Assembly: GCA_037130015.1 (NCBI GenBank)
Contig: JBAXTU010000023.1
Coordinates: 1-12,437 of the forward strand
Reading direction: 5' to 3'
Length of the DNA stretch: 12,437 nt
Origin: JBAXTU01 sp037130015
GTDB taxonomy: Bacteria > Patescibacteriota > Patescibacteriia > 2-01-FULL-39-33
Shown: positions 1 through 7,182 of the stretch, one piece after another
Layout: each line of letters opens with the position of its first letter
Numbering within the stretch: position 1 is the stretch's first letter
Notes under the pieces: generated by a model
What the model saw: only the letters and a program-made list of their open reading frames with translations
Database searches by the model: none
What the model was told of the DNA's origin: nothing
Position numbers and translations under genes: made by a program

Positions 1-1624
1 GATTTGGAGCTGGAGGTCTGTGTTCAATTGGAATCCCCCCATGCCCGAGGGGGGGACGAGCGGAGCGCAGAGGGGGTGGGAGCTGGTGACTATGATCAGT
101 TGATTGATAAGTTTTGTCTGCTGGACGATGATCTCTTTCCGGCGTTTTATATTCTCTCTCTGGCGCACGATGTTCTTCCGAGGAATGTTGATTTTTTTCC
201 CTATCTTGCCTGGCATGATCATTTCTTTCAGTTCTATATTCTTCGCGTGTGGCCTTCATTTTTAGACGATGTTTTTCATCAGGCTCATCAAATTCAGCTC
301 GGCCCACAGTCTTGATTAAATTTTCGCTCAAATCCATACCACTCCAACGATTTATTTTTTCTTCCACTACATTGCGAGGCGTGGTATATCTTTCTCTAGA
401 AACTTTAATAACTTTTTCTTCGTTGCCTGTTTTCATATCTTTAAAAAGCGGTGGCAAAGAATTGGCAGAAAAAGGATCTGAAGCAATACCATCTATCATG
501 AGACGCAAATATACATTAAAGGCTGGCAAATTCACTAAATCCTCTTCAGTAAAAACTGGAGTGAATTCTCGTACCAATAACTCGGCATCGGCCGCACCCA
601 CACGGAAAGAAACGAGCGTGCCCACATTACCAAAAATAGCCGCGCTCACGGTTTCTGGCAACTGTTCAATATATTGATGAGCCATTACCAAATCCAAACG
701 GTATTTTCTAGCTTCGGATAAAATATCAGCAAAACTGTCAGTGGCAAAATTTTGAAATTCATCAACATACAGAAAAAAATCTTTTCTTTCAGTTTCCGGA
801 ATATCCACACGGCTCATAGCCGCTAAATATAACTTGGTGACAATCATAGAGCCCAAAAGTTGCATAGTATCCTCACCAATTCTGCCTTTGGATAAATTTA
901 AAATCAGAATTTTTTGATTATCCAAAATATCACGCATATCAATAGTTGATTTGACTTGACCCACAATATTACGAATCAAAAAATTTGACAAAAATTGTCC
1001 GACTTTATTTTGGATAGGCGAAATAACTTCTTGCAAAGTCCTGTCGTTCCATTTGGTATATTCATTAACCCAAAACGACTTGACCACTGGATCTTTGATT
1101 TTTTCCACCACTTTTTCACGGTATTCCTTGTCCACCAAAATACGCATAATGCCTAGTAGCGTACTACCTGGATAATCAAGTAAAGCCAAAACCGCATTAC
1201 GCAAAATATATTCCAAACGCGGGCCCCAACTTTCGGCGAATTGTTTTTTAAACACGCCGACAATGCCGGAAGCTATAAGATGTTTTTCTTTTTCATTGAC
1301 CGCTTCTAAAATATTAAAAGCGATGGGAAATTCACTGTCCGCCGGATTAAAATAGATAACATCATTAATGCGATTAGCCGGAATATAACTGAGCAGTTTT
1401 TCTGCCGTATCACCATGAGGATCAATGTAGCAACAACCTTCGCCTTTTAGCAAATCAGAAATAATCATGTTTTCCAAAAAAGTAGTTTTGCCCATGCCGG
1501 TTTTGCCAATCACATACATATGGCGACGACGATCGTCGCGCTTAATACCAAACCGCTTCTTCTGGTCGCGGAAGTTGGTTTCTCCAATGAGGGTGAGTTC
1601 TTGATTTAATAAATCTTTGTCCAT
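1..1624 (-). CDS. VirD4/TraD-like type IV coupling ATPase, 3' end outside window
   Basis: Open from the ATG at 1624-1622 through 541 codons to the window edge with no stop, so the C-terminus is missing. An AAA+/RecA-type ATPase of the conjugative coupling-protein (TraD/VirD4, TraG-D C-terminal) kind. Residues 40-48 (GKTGMGKTT) are a Walker A; residues 283-289 (FFLYVDE) form a Walker B followed by QNF; a VGTLVSFRVGAADAE-like stretch lies about 50 residues later. No N-terminal membrane segment is present, unlike classical VirD4. The membrane part may be supplied by the gene just upstream, whose stop lies 3 nt before this start; no SD, so translational coupling is likely. From about residue 430 the protein becomes highly charged and low-complexity, with EYKTPERDH-type degenerate repeats and then a GC-rich Pro/Arg/Gly stretch. 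Inference: DNA or protein pumping at the membrane, perhaps in DNA uptake or transfer; the substrate is unknown. No relaxase or other T4SS gene is visible here. Confidence 0.88.
   Translation of the reverse strand, partial: MDKDLLNQELTLIGETNFRDQKKRFGIKRDDRRRHMYVIGKTGMGKTTFLENMIISDLLKGEGCCYIDPHGDTAEKLLSYIPANRINDVIYFNPADSEFPIAFNILEAVNEKEKHLIASGIVGVFKKQFAESWGPRLEYILRNAVLALLDYPGSTLLGIMRILVDKEYREKVVEKIKDPVVKSFWVNEYTKWNDRTLQEVISPIQNKVGQFLSNFLIRNIVGQVKSTIDMRDILDNQKILILNLSKGRIGEDTMQLLGSMIVTKLYLAAMSRVDIPETERKDFFLYVDEFQNFATDSFADILSEARKYRLDLVMAHQYIEQLPETVSAAIFGNVGTLVSFRVGAADAELLVREFTPVFTEEDLVNLPAFNVYLRLMIDGIASDPFSANSLPPLFKDMKTGNEEKVIKVSRERYTTPRNVVEEKINRWSGMDLSENLIKTVGRAEFDEPDEKHRLKMKATREEYRTERNDHARQDREKNQHSSEEHRAPEREYKTPERDHRPADKTYQSTDHSHQLPPPLRSARPPLGHGGIPIEHRPPAPN
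31..86. repeat. GC-rich inverted-repeat element inside the ATPase tail
   Basis: A sharp GC-rich island in AT-rich DNA. CCCCCC (35-40) faces GGGGGGG (49-55) across ATGCCCGA, followed by GCGGAGCGC (60-68) and AGGGGGTGGG (71-80). It is read in frame as a Pro/Arg/Gly stretch at about residues 513-531 of the ATPase. It resembles a dispersed palindromic element inserted into a disordered tail; copy number elsewhere cannot be seen from here. Confidence 0.45.
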
Positions 1625-1627
1625 ATT

Positions 1628-3157
1628 TTATAGTGTTGGTAAATTTGATGGTGGAGCTGGTTTTTTTATAACTCCATCTTTTCTAGTTTCAATTTCAACT
1701 TTTGGTTCTATTGGTTCTTCTATTATTTCTTTTCTATTTTGTTTTTCTTTTTTAGGAGTTTTGGTTGGCTTGCCTGCTTTTGGCTCAGGCGCTTTTGGCG
1801 CCATGCTGGCCGGATTATTATATTCATAAGGCAAACGAGTTGGCGGTACGGCACGCTTGGCCACAATTGTTTCAACAGAAGGAGCTTTGACAGTTTCCAC
1901 TGGGAAATGCCACAAGGAAGCTAACTCCTCAGGACAAAGAAATTGATTACCAACCAACTCACCATAATAATTACTGCGTTTAATATAAAGCTGTAAAATA
2001 TTATTTTGTTTTAAAGCCGTGCGATAATTAGTAAAATAATAATCAGCTGAGGTTTTGGAAACACCAGCACCAGGTTTTAGGCCATTACAATCAATTGTAT
2101 TGAATTGCTGAAAAGCGCCCATGACTGCTGCCACACCCTTGCCCTTATTAAAAACAGGTTTTTGCGCCAAATAAATAAAACGAATTTTAGTGCGTAAGGG
2201 ATGCTTGGAAAGTTTCCGTTGCACTTTTTCAAACACATTACGTTCACCCGGAGACAAACTCATCATCTTGAACTGATCTTTTTCATCTTTCTTGACCTCA
2301 CCCAAACTTGTTTCAAAAACAGCTTCAGCCAATGTTGTTAGTCCACTATTAATCCAAGAAAGTGGTTTAAGTAGCGTATCCCACATGGTTTCTGGCGGAA
2401 CAAACTTTTCACCGCGCAATTCTTTAACAATTTTTTTAGCACCATCACCCCAGCTAGGCTTGCCAGGCGTGGCAATATATTGCAACCAAACTTGTTCGCC
2501 AGGACCCATGCGACCCAAAATTTCCAAAAAGCTGGCGATAGGATCTATTAGATTACCACTTAATGTATGTTCAAAATCAATATAAGTTTTTATTGGATAA
2601 GAATAATCCTTGGTAAGCATCATTTCTGATCCCCACAAATCATATTCTGGATTGGGAAATCTAACATCTTTATAGGGTGAGGCATAATCCTCTACTTCGG
2701 TTATTTCCGCTTCAGGATACTGGGAATAAATTGAGGATTCAATTAAATCTCGCATATGCTTGGGTGTACGCACCAAAAATTGTACATAACCCTCCAAACT
2801 CACGAGTTCAAAAGAAAAACTTTCCGGAATTTTACCTTTCCAATAATTATCAATCAAATTTCCGCTAGTATAAGCTCCAGCCAAAGCGGAAAAAATATTT
2901 TCTACAGCCTTAGGCGTTTGTTCATTTAATTTTGGAATATCAATAGCGAGCAAAATCCATTTCCATTTGCCATAAAATTGACCTTGGCGACCATCCAACC
3001 AAATATCCCAGTATAAACCCCTGGCAAACATAATCACCATCGCGATCCAGCCACCGCCCATAAACATTTGATAGGCCATGGTGAATGAATCCTGATTGGA
3101 AAAAGTATTGAATGCCTGCCACAAGGCAGAAAAATCATTATTGAATAATATAGTCAT
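1628..3157 (-). CDS. Membrane-anchored protein paired with the VirD4-like ATPase
   Basis: A 509-residue protein without a named function. Residues about 34-52 (GGGWIAMVIMFARGLYW) form one membrane segment near the N-terminus. A large soluble region follows to about 445, with a conserved-looking LCPEELASLWHFP block at 407-419. Residues 449-509 are a Pro/Lys/Glu-rich disordered tail. From memory of CPR proteins, an EELA.L.HFP motif followed by a VKAP...AKR...P linker precedes the GETNFR...IGKTGMGKT ATPase region, sometimes in one polypeptide. Here the two halves are separate genes 3 nt apart, so this is probably the membrane/assembly half of a two-subunit coupling protein. The start at 3157 lies only 12 nt downstream of a strong extended -10, implying a nearly leaderless mRNA. 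The family assignment (a DUF-type CPR protein) is inference. Confidence 0.85.
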   Translation of the reverse strand: MTILFNNDFSALWQAFNTFSNQDSFTMAYQMFMGGGWIAMVIMFARGLYWDIWLDGRQGQFYGKWKWILLAIDIPKLNEQTPKAVENIFSALAGAYTSGNLIDNYWKGKIPESFSFELVSLEGYVQFLVRTPKHMRDLIESSIYSQYPEAEITEVEDYASPYKDVRFPNPEYDLWGSEMMLTKDYSYPIKTYIDFEHTLSGNLIDPIASFLEILGRMGPGEQVWLQYIATPGKPSWGDGAKKIVKELRGEKFVPPETMWDTLLKPLSWINSGLTTLAEAVFETSLGEVKKDEKDQFKMMSLSPGERNVFEKVQRKLSKHPLRTKIRFIYLAQKPVFNKGKGVAAVMGAFQQFNTIDCNGLKPGAGVSKTSADYYFTNYRTALKQNNILQLYIKRSNYYGELVGNQFLCPEELASLWHFPVETVKAPSVETIVAKRAVPPTRLPYEYNNPASMAPKAPEPKAGKPTKTPKKEKQNRKEIIEEPIEPKVEIETRKDGVIKKPAPPSNLPTL

Positions 3158-3169
3158 AACATTAATTTA

Positions 3170-3178
3170 ATTATAACA
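3170..3178 (-). promoter_or_regulatory. Extended -10 promoter of the coupling-ATPase operon
   Basis: The minus strand reads TGTTATAAT, a perfect -10 with the extended TGn element. The best -35 (TTGTTC, 3194-3199, 18-bp spacer) is weak. The expected start is about 3163, leaving a leader of roughly 5 nt before the ATG at 3157, so the mRNA is probably leaderless or nearly so. Confidence 0.65.
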
Positions 3179-3189
3179 TAAAAGGTTCT

Positions 3190-3219
3190 AAACGAACAAA
3201 CCCCCGAACTAGTCGGGGG
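3190..3219 (-). terminator. Intrinsic terminator after the sigma4/HARE gene
   Basis: CCCCCGA (3201-3207) pairs with TCGGGGG (3213-3219) around a 5-nt loop. In the minus direction it is followed by a T-rich run (TTTGTTCGTTT, 3200-3190). It lies 25 nt downstream of the stop at 3244 and just upstream of the next promoter. Confidence 0.75.
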
Positions 3220-3243
3220 ATAAATTAATTCTTAATTTTGTTC

Positions 3244-4392
3244 TTAGATAGAGTCACCTTCCGAGAGTGAATATTTATTGTTTATTTTTTTAATTTTAGA
3301 ATTGTTCATTAGTGACAAATAAATTGTAGAACGTTTGACTTGGCGCTTGGCCAAAACTTTTTCAATCACCTGTTCTTTGGTTAGTGATCCATTTTCTTTC
3401 AAAATTTCTTCAACCACTTCAGCGACATTGCCCGGACGATAGCCCCAATCTTTCAAAGCATAAATGCCACGACCGACCAAAACATAATTTTCATCAAGAA
3501 TTAATTCGTTGTGCACGGTTGGCGCATAAGCAATTTTTTCATCAAACTTGGCTTCATTAATGGCTGTAGCGATTTCTGTAAAATGAAGTGGTTTGCCAGA
3601 TTGTTTCAAAACAATAAAAATTTTATCATTGATTTTTTTTGGCTGGACACTGCCCCAAGACATCAAACCCCATTCTTCAAACAAGTTTTGTTTTAAGCGA
3701 CGGGAGGCGCGCAAATAGCTTTCCAAAATCTTATCAATATCTTCTTCGGTGGCTTCTAAAAAACTAGTAGCTTCTAAAAAGCGATCTTTGTTGATTTTAT
3801 AATATTCTGATTCTTTTAATTGACTCAAGAGTTCATCAAGCTTGATTGGTTTACCATTTTCTTCAACAACTTTGACCATTTCAGAAATGACTTCTTTTAG
3901 GGCAACAATATCAGTATTGGACAATCCCCACAAATGATTAAAATCTTTGTCTTGTCGCACTTTGGAGACATTGTCAGAAAAAATATGTTCTGCCAAAAAT
4001 AATAAAGCATTGGCCACATCTTCTTGGGCTTCTAAATAATTTAAAATATTTTCTAAAAAGAAACTTTCTTCCATAATACCGCCATATTGCTCCAAAAGTC
4101 CGGCCACAACTCTTTCAGCTTCGGTAATTTTTTCTTTGACTTCTTCCAGTTCTTTTAATTTTCTAATGCTCAAATTTTCAATTTGACGCACGCGTTCTCT
4201 GGTAATGCCATAATGCTGACCAATTTCTTCCAAAGTCTCTTTGGAGGCATTTTCTAAGCCAAAACGGCGCTTTAAAACATCTCTTTCTTTGTCATTTAAA
4301 CGGGAAAACAAAGTACGCAAAGTCTCAGACGGGTTGAAACCAGCTAAACTATCTCTAAATTGATTTTTTCTCACTTGATCCAGTATAGACAT
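3244..4392 (-). CDS. Sigma-70 region 4 domain fused to HARE-HTH (RNAP delta-like) domain
   Basis: A 382-residue predicted transcription factor. Residues 27-83 are a sigma-70 region 4 helix-turn-helix; YGITRERVRQIE (61-72) is the recognition-helix signature. Regions 2 and 3, which bind and melt the -10 element, are absent, so it cannot be a stand-alone sigma factor. The middle (about 85-250) is mostly helical, acidic and unassigned. Residues about 253-316 (KIFIVLKQSGKPLHFTEIATAINE...YVLVGRGIYAL) look like a HARE-HTH, the fold of the Firmicutes RNA-polymerase delta subunit. Residues 320-376 look like a second winged helix (SLTKEQVIEKVL...STIYLSL). It is monocistronic, with a near-consensus promoter and terminators on both sides. 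Inference: an RNA-polymerase-associated or DNA-binding regulator. No SD is seen, and a 4-codon uORF (ATG at 4408-4406) sits just before the start. Confidence 0.85.
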   Translation of the reverse strand: MSILDQVRKNQFRDSLAGFNPSETLRTLFSRLNDKERDVLKRRFGLENASKETLEEIGQHYGITRERVRQIENLSIRKLKELEEVKEKITEAERVVAGLLEQYGGIMEESFFLENILNYLEAQEDVANALLFLAEHIFSDNVSKVRQDKDFNHLWGLSNTDIVALKEVISEMVKVVEENGKPIKLDELLSQLKESEYYKINKDRFLEATSFLEATEEDIDKILESYLRASRRLKQNLFEEWGLMSWGSVQPKKINDKIFIVLKQSGKPLHFTEIATAINEAKFDEKIAYAPTVHNELILDENYVLVGRGIYALKDWGYRPGNVAEVVEEILKENGSLTKEQVIEKVLAKRQVKRSTIYLSLMNNSKIKKINNKYSLSEGDSI

Positions 4393-4422
4393 ATTATTAT
4401 AAGGAAATCATGACTATTAATA

Positions 4423-4442
4423 TAGCCAAAATTAGCCAAAAT
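4423..4442 (-). repeat. Tandem 10-bp repeat in the sigma4/HARE leader
   Basis: TAGCCAAAAT occurs twice in perfect tandem (4423-4432 and 4433-4442; ATTTTGGCTA on the transcribed strand). It lies about 20-40 nt downstream of the predicted start site. The one-turn period suits a DNA-binding protein on one face of the helix, possibly the gene's own product. The binding role is inference. Confidence 0.5.
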
Positions 4443-4468
4443 GTTATAGATTTATTCAATATGGCTTT

Positions 4469-4497
4469 ATTATATCAAAAATAATGTCTTTTGTCAA
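4469..4497 (-). promoter_or_regulatory. Near-perfect sigma-70 promoter of the sigma4/HARE gene
   Basis: TTGACA (4497-4492), a 17-bp spacer and TATAAT (4474-4469), with TGA directly before the -10, giving an extended element. Every consensus element is present. The predicted start near 4462 gives a leader of about 70 nt. The -35 overlaps the U-tract of the secF terminator. Confidence 0.88.
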
Positions 4498-4528
4498 ATA
4501 AAAAATCATCCACCTCAATGATGGATGA
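4496..4528 (-). terminator. Intrinsic terminator of the secDF operon
   Basis: TCATCCA (4506-4512) pairs with TGGATGA (4522-4528). The minus-strand tail is TTTTTTATTT (4505-4496). It lies 20 nt past the secF stop. Its tail overlaps the -35 of the next promoter by 2 bases. Confidence 0.8.
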
Positions 4529-4547
4529 CATTTTGGCCAAATAAGGG

Positions 4548-5522
4548 CTATTTTCCAGCTTTTAATTTCTTGTCCAAGTTGTGCCAAGAAACGATGAGTG
4601 GGCTGGCTACAAAAATAGAAGAATAAGTACCAATGGTGATACCAAAAATCAAAGCTAGAGCAAAATTGGCAATACTTCGGCCACCAAATAGATACAGGGC
4701 AGTCAAAACCAACAAGGTGGTGAGAGAGGTATTAATAGAGCGAGCAATGGTCTGATTAACACTATCATTGACCACTTCTTCAAAACTGCCACTATAATGC
4801 TTGGAAAGATTTTCACGGGTGCGATCAAAAACTACAATTGTGTCATGCACGGAAAAACCAAGAATAGTCAACATGGCCGAGATGAACATACTGTCTATTT
4901 CCACATTAAAAAAATGTCCCAGCACTGCAAAAAATCCAGCGGTAATAATCAAATCATGAAGCAAAGCCACCACAGCTGAAACACCATATTTCCAAGAAAC
5001 CACAGGGCGAGAAACTTTGCGGAAAGTATAAGCTATATAAAGAATAATAGCGATTGAAGCGAGTGCAATGGCATTTCTAGCACTGACTCCTAATTCCTTT
5101 CCAATAACAGGACCAACGGTTTCAAAGCTTTGTTCTTGCACAGCCGAAGCCTGAGCTTTGGCTTTGGTTGTGGTGCCATTAGCTGTGACGTCAACAGTTG
5201 TCTCATAAGAAAATTTCTTGCTCAGCGCAGACAAAATCTTTTGATGAGTATCTTCATCAACTGTTTTGAATCTAAAAAGCATTTCACTGTCCCCTGCTGG
5301 TTGAGCGCTAATATCACCTATATTCAAATCCTTAAGCGTGGCCACGGCCGTATCTGATGTTGGTCTTTGGATATTTGTAAATTTGACTTGCAACAAACTG
5401 CCACCAGTAAAATCAATGCCAGGTTTAAGTCCCCAAATAGCCAAAGAACCAGCGCCAATTACAAACATGGCAAAGGAGACGATATAAAAATATTTTCTAT
5501 TTTGGATAAGTCTTAATTTCAT
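4548..5522 (-). CDS. secF: Protein translocase subunit SecF
   Basis: Inner-membrane partner of SecD; the SecDF complex uses the proton gradient to help pull proteins through SecYEG. From the ATG at 5522 the protein has 324 residues, starting MKLRLIQNRKYF and entering the first membrane helix at once, as SecF proteins do. GLKPGIDFTGGSLL (31-44) is the conserved post-TM1 motif. After a periplasmic domain come five more helices; LGFSVHDTIVVFDRTREN (221-238) is the SecF signature. An in-frame ATG at 5552 would add ten residues (MAPSPNNNNF) overlapping secD. I prefer 5522 because it starts 4 nt after the secD stop and matches the family N-terminus, but neither start has an SD. The stop is TAG, the only non-TAA stop among the genes that end in this window. 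Confidence 0.95.
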   Translation of the reverse strand: MKLRLIQNRKYFYIVSFAMFVIGAGSLAIWGLKPGIDFTGGSLLQVKFTNIQRPTSDTAVATLKDLNIGDISAQPAGDSEMLFRFKTVDEDTHQKILSALSKKFSYETTVDVTANGTTTKAKAQASAVQEQSFETVGPVIGKELGVSARNAIALASIAIILYIAYTFRKVSRPVVSWKYGVSAVVALLHDLIITAGFFAVLGHFFNVEIDSMFISAMLTILGFSVHDTIVVFDRTRENLSKHYSGSFEEVVNDSVNQTIARSINTSLTTLLVLTALYLFGGRSIANFALALIFGITIGTYSSIFVASPLIVSWHNLDKKLKAGK

Positions 5523-5526
5523 AAAA

Positions 5527-7029
5527 TTATTGTTGTTTGGGCTTGGCGCCATACAAGAAAAGATTTTGCAACCATTTCCATTTGACTACCAGTTTCAAAA
5601 ATTGACGGGTAATAGTGATGGCGGAAAATAAAGAAACCAAAATACCAATAGCCAGTGTAAGCGCAAAACCTTTGATAATACTAGTGCCAAAATAAAATAA
5701 AATTGTACAAGTGATAAGCGATGACACATTGGAGTCGCGAATAGACGTCCAAGCGCGATGAAAACCTTCATTGACCGCGTATGGCAAATCACGACCGGCG
5801 CGAATTTCTTCTTTTAATCTTTCAAAAATAAGCACATTAGCATCAACAGCCATACCAATAGATAGAATAAAACCGGCAATGCCAGCCAAAGTCAAAGTGA
5901 CAGGAATTAATTTAAACAAGGCCAAAGCCACGACAGTATAAATAAGCAAAGCTTTAACAGACAAAAGTCCTGGCAAACGATAATACAAAATCATAAATAT
6001 GGCCACCAGCAATAAACCATACAATCCAGCCCATAAACTTCTTTGCACAGACTCGCTACCTAGCGAAGCGCCAACAGTGGTTTGAGAAATCAAATGAATT
6101 GGCACAGGTAAGGCGCCTTCATTAAGGCGTTGAACTAACGTTTTAGCTTCAGTCAAAGAATAATTACCAGAAATAACTGCTTGTCCATTTAAAATTGGTT
6201 CATTAACACGTGGGGTTTGCTCAATCTTGCCATCCAAAAAGATAGCCACTGGTTTGCCTACATTACGCTTGGTAATCTCAGCAAACAAATTAGCCCCCTC
6301 TTGATTAAAAGACAAATCAACAACTGGAGAACCTGTGTTAGGATCAAAATTAACTTTAGCTTTATCTAATTGTTGGCCAGTCAATTTGGTATCCAACCAT
6401 TTTATCTGATCTTCAGCAGTCGTGCCAAAAGGCGTGGATGTGACAGCCTGAGACGCGGCCAGCGAGGCTGGATCAGCTTCTTTAAATTCTAATAATGGCA
6501 TTTCGCCGATTTTTTTGATAGCGGAATTAACATCATAGACGCCAGCCAGTTCCACAATCACGCGCCAATTTTCACCGACTTGTTCTGTTTGGATTAATGG
6601 TTCTGAAACACCCAAAGCATTGACTCTGCGCTCAATCATATCTCTGACACCATTAATAGAGTCAGCGCGACTGGCAACATCAATACTGGATACGTCAGCT
6701 TGATAAACCAAATGAGCTCCACCTTGCAAATCAAGTCCAAGTCTGAAAGGTATGCCGTAGGTATTCAAATCAATTTGCCTAATATTCTTCCATTTGATTG
6801 TTTGACTGCCATCAAGCGGACTTTTTTCTAAAGTTGGCCAAATAGCCAAATTATTAACAACAGGAATAGCGGATAAACCATTATCCAAGCCACTGGCCGC
6901 CACATTTTTAAATCCTTGTAAATCAATAAAAGAGGCCACTAAAAACAAAATTACAATACCAAAAATAGCCCATTTTAATCGGCTACGTGAATTTTTAGCA
7001 AATATTTTTTTAAAATAACCGTCAGCCAT
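5527..7029 (-). CDS. secD: Protein translocase subunit SecD
   Basis: A 500-residue membrane protein of the SecDF export motor. TM1 is about residues 18-35. FRLGLDLQGGAHLVY (95-109) is the conserved motif after TM1. The extracytoplasmic P1 domain follows to about 330 and includes VRDMIERRVNALGVSEP (128-144). Five more helices begin near 333; GMAVDANVLIFERLKEE (392-408) is the SecD signature in TM4 and contains the conserved Asp. It is shorter than E. coli SecD (about 615 aa), with a reduced P1 domain. It is first in the operon and the secF start is 4 nt past its stop. No SD precedes the ATG. No yajC is in the window. Confidence 0.96.
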   Translation of the reverse strand: MADGYFKKIFAKNSRSRLKWAIFGIVILFLVASFIDLQGFKNVAASGLDNGLSAIPVVNNLAIWPTLEKSPLDGSQTIKWKNIRQIDLNTYGIPFRLGLDLQGGAHLVYQADVSSIDVASRADSINGVRDMIERRVNALGVSEPLIQTEQVGENWRVIVELAGVYDVNSAIKKIGEMPLLEFKEADPASLAASQAVTSTPFGTTAEDQIKWLDTKLTGQQLDKAKVNFDPNTGSPVVDLSFNQEGANLFAEITKRNVGKPVAIFLDGKIEQTPRVNEPILNGQAVISGNYSLTEAKTLVQRLNEGALPVPIHLISQTTVGASLGSESVQRSLWAGLYGLLLVAIFMILYYRLPGLLSVKALLIYTVVALALFKLIPVTLTLAGIAGFILSIGMAVDANVLIFERLKEEIRAGRDLPYAVNEGFHRAWTSIRDSNVSSLITCTILFYFGTSIIKGFALTLAIGILVSLFSAITITRQFLKLVVKWKWLQNLFLYGAKPKQQ

Positions 7030-7078
7030 CTTGTTGTTGGTTGAGTTAAGGATTATTTAGTAAAACTGAACGATTATT

Positions 7079-7107
7079 ACTTTATCAAATAAACAAAAAA
7101 ATGGCAA
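7079..7107 (-). promoter_or_regulatory. Promoter of secDF
   Basis: TTGCCA (7107-7102), a 17-bp spacer and TAAAGT (7084-7079), with TGA before the -10 (extended type). The predicted start near 7072 gives a leader of about 43 nt with no obvious structure or SD. Confidence 0.6.
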
Positions 7108-7136
7108 GAGGGATAACTATTAATAACTTGGCTTTT

Positions 7137-7167
7137 AAAAAAGCGGGTTTTTGAACCCGCTTTTTTT
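7137..7167 (-). terminator. Intrinsic terminator of gap
   Basis: GCGGGTT (7143-7149) pairs with AACCCGC (7154-7160) around a 4-nt loop. A-runs and T-runs flank the stem, so the hairpin has T-tracts in both directions. It lies 15 nt past the gap stop. Confidence 0.88.
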
Positions 7168-7182
7168 GTAAAAATATATTTT

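Noticed and set aside
35..55. C6/G7 hairpin as an intrinsic terminator
   Set aside because: No T-run follows on either strand, and it lies inside an open coding frame.
249..677. A 142-codon plus-strand open frame and many similar plus-strand frames
   Set aside because: It lies opposite the ATPase gene, whose minus-strand translation has Walker motifs; the plus-strand product has no recognisable feature.
5523..5552. Upstream SecF start giving MAPSPNNNNF
   Set aside because: It overlaps the secD end by 26 nt, adds an Asn-rich stretch unlike SecF N-termini, and has no SD; the ATG at 5522 fits better.
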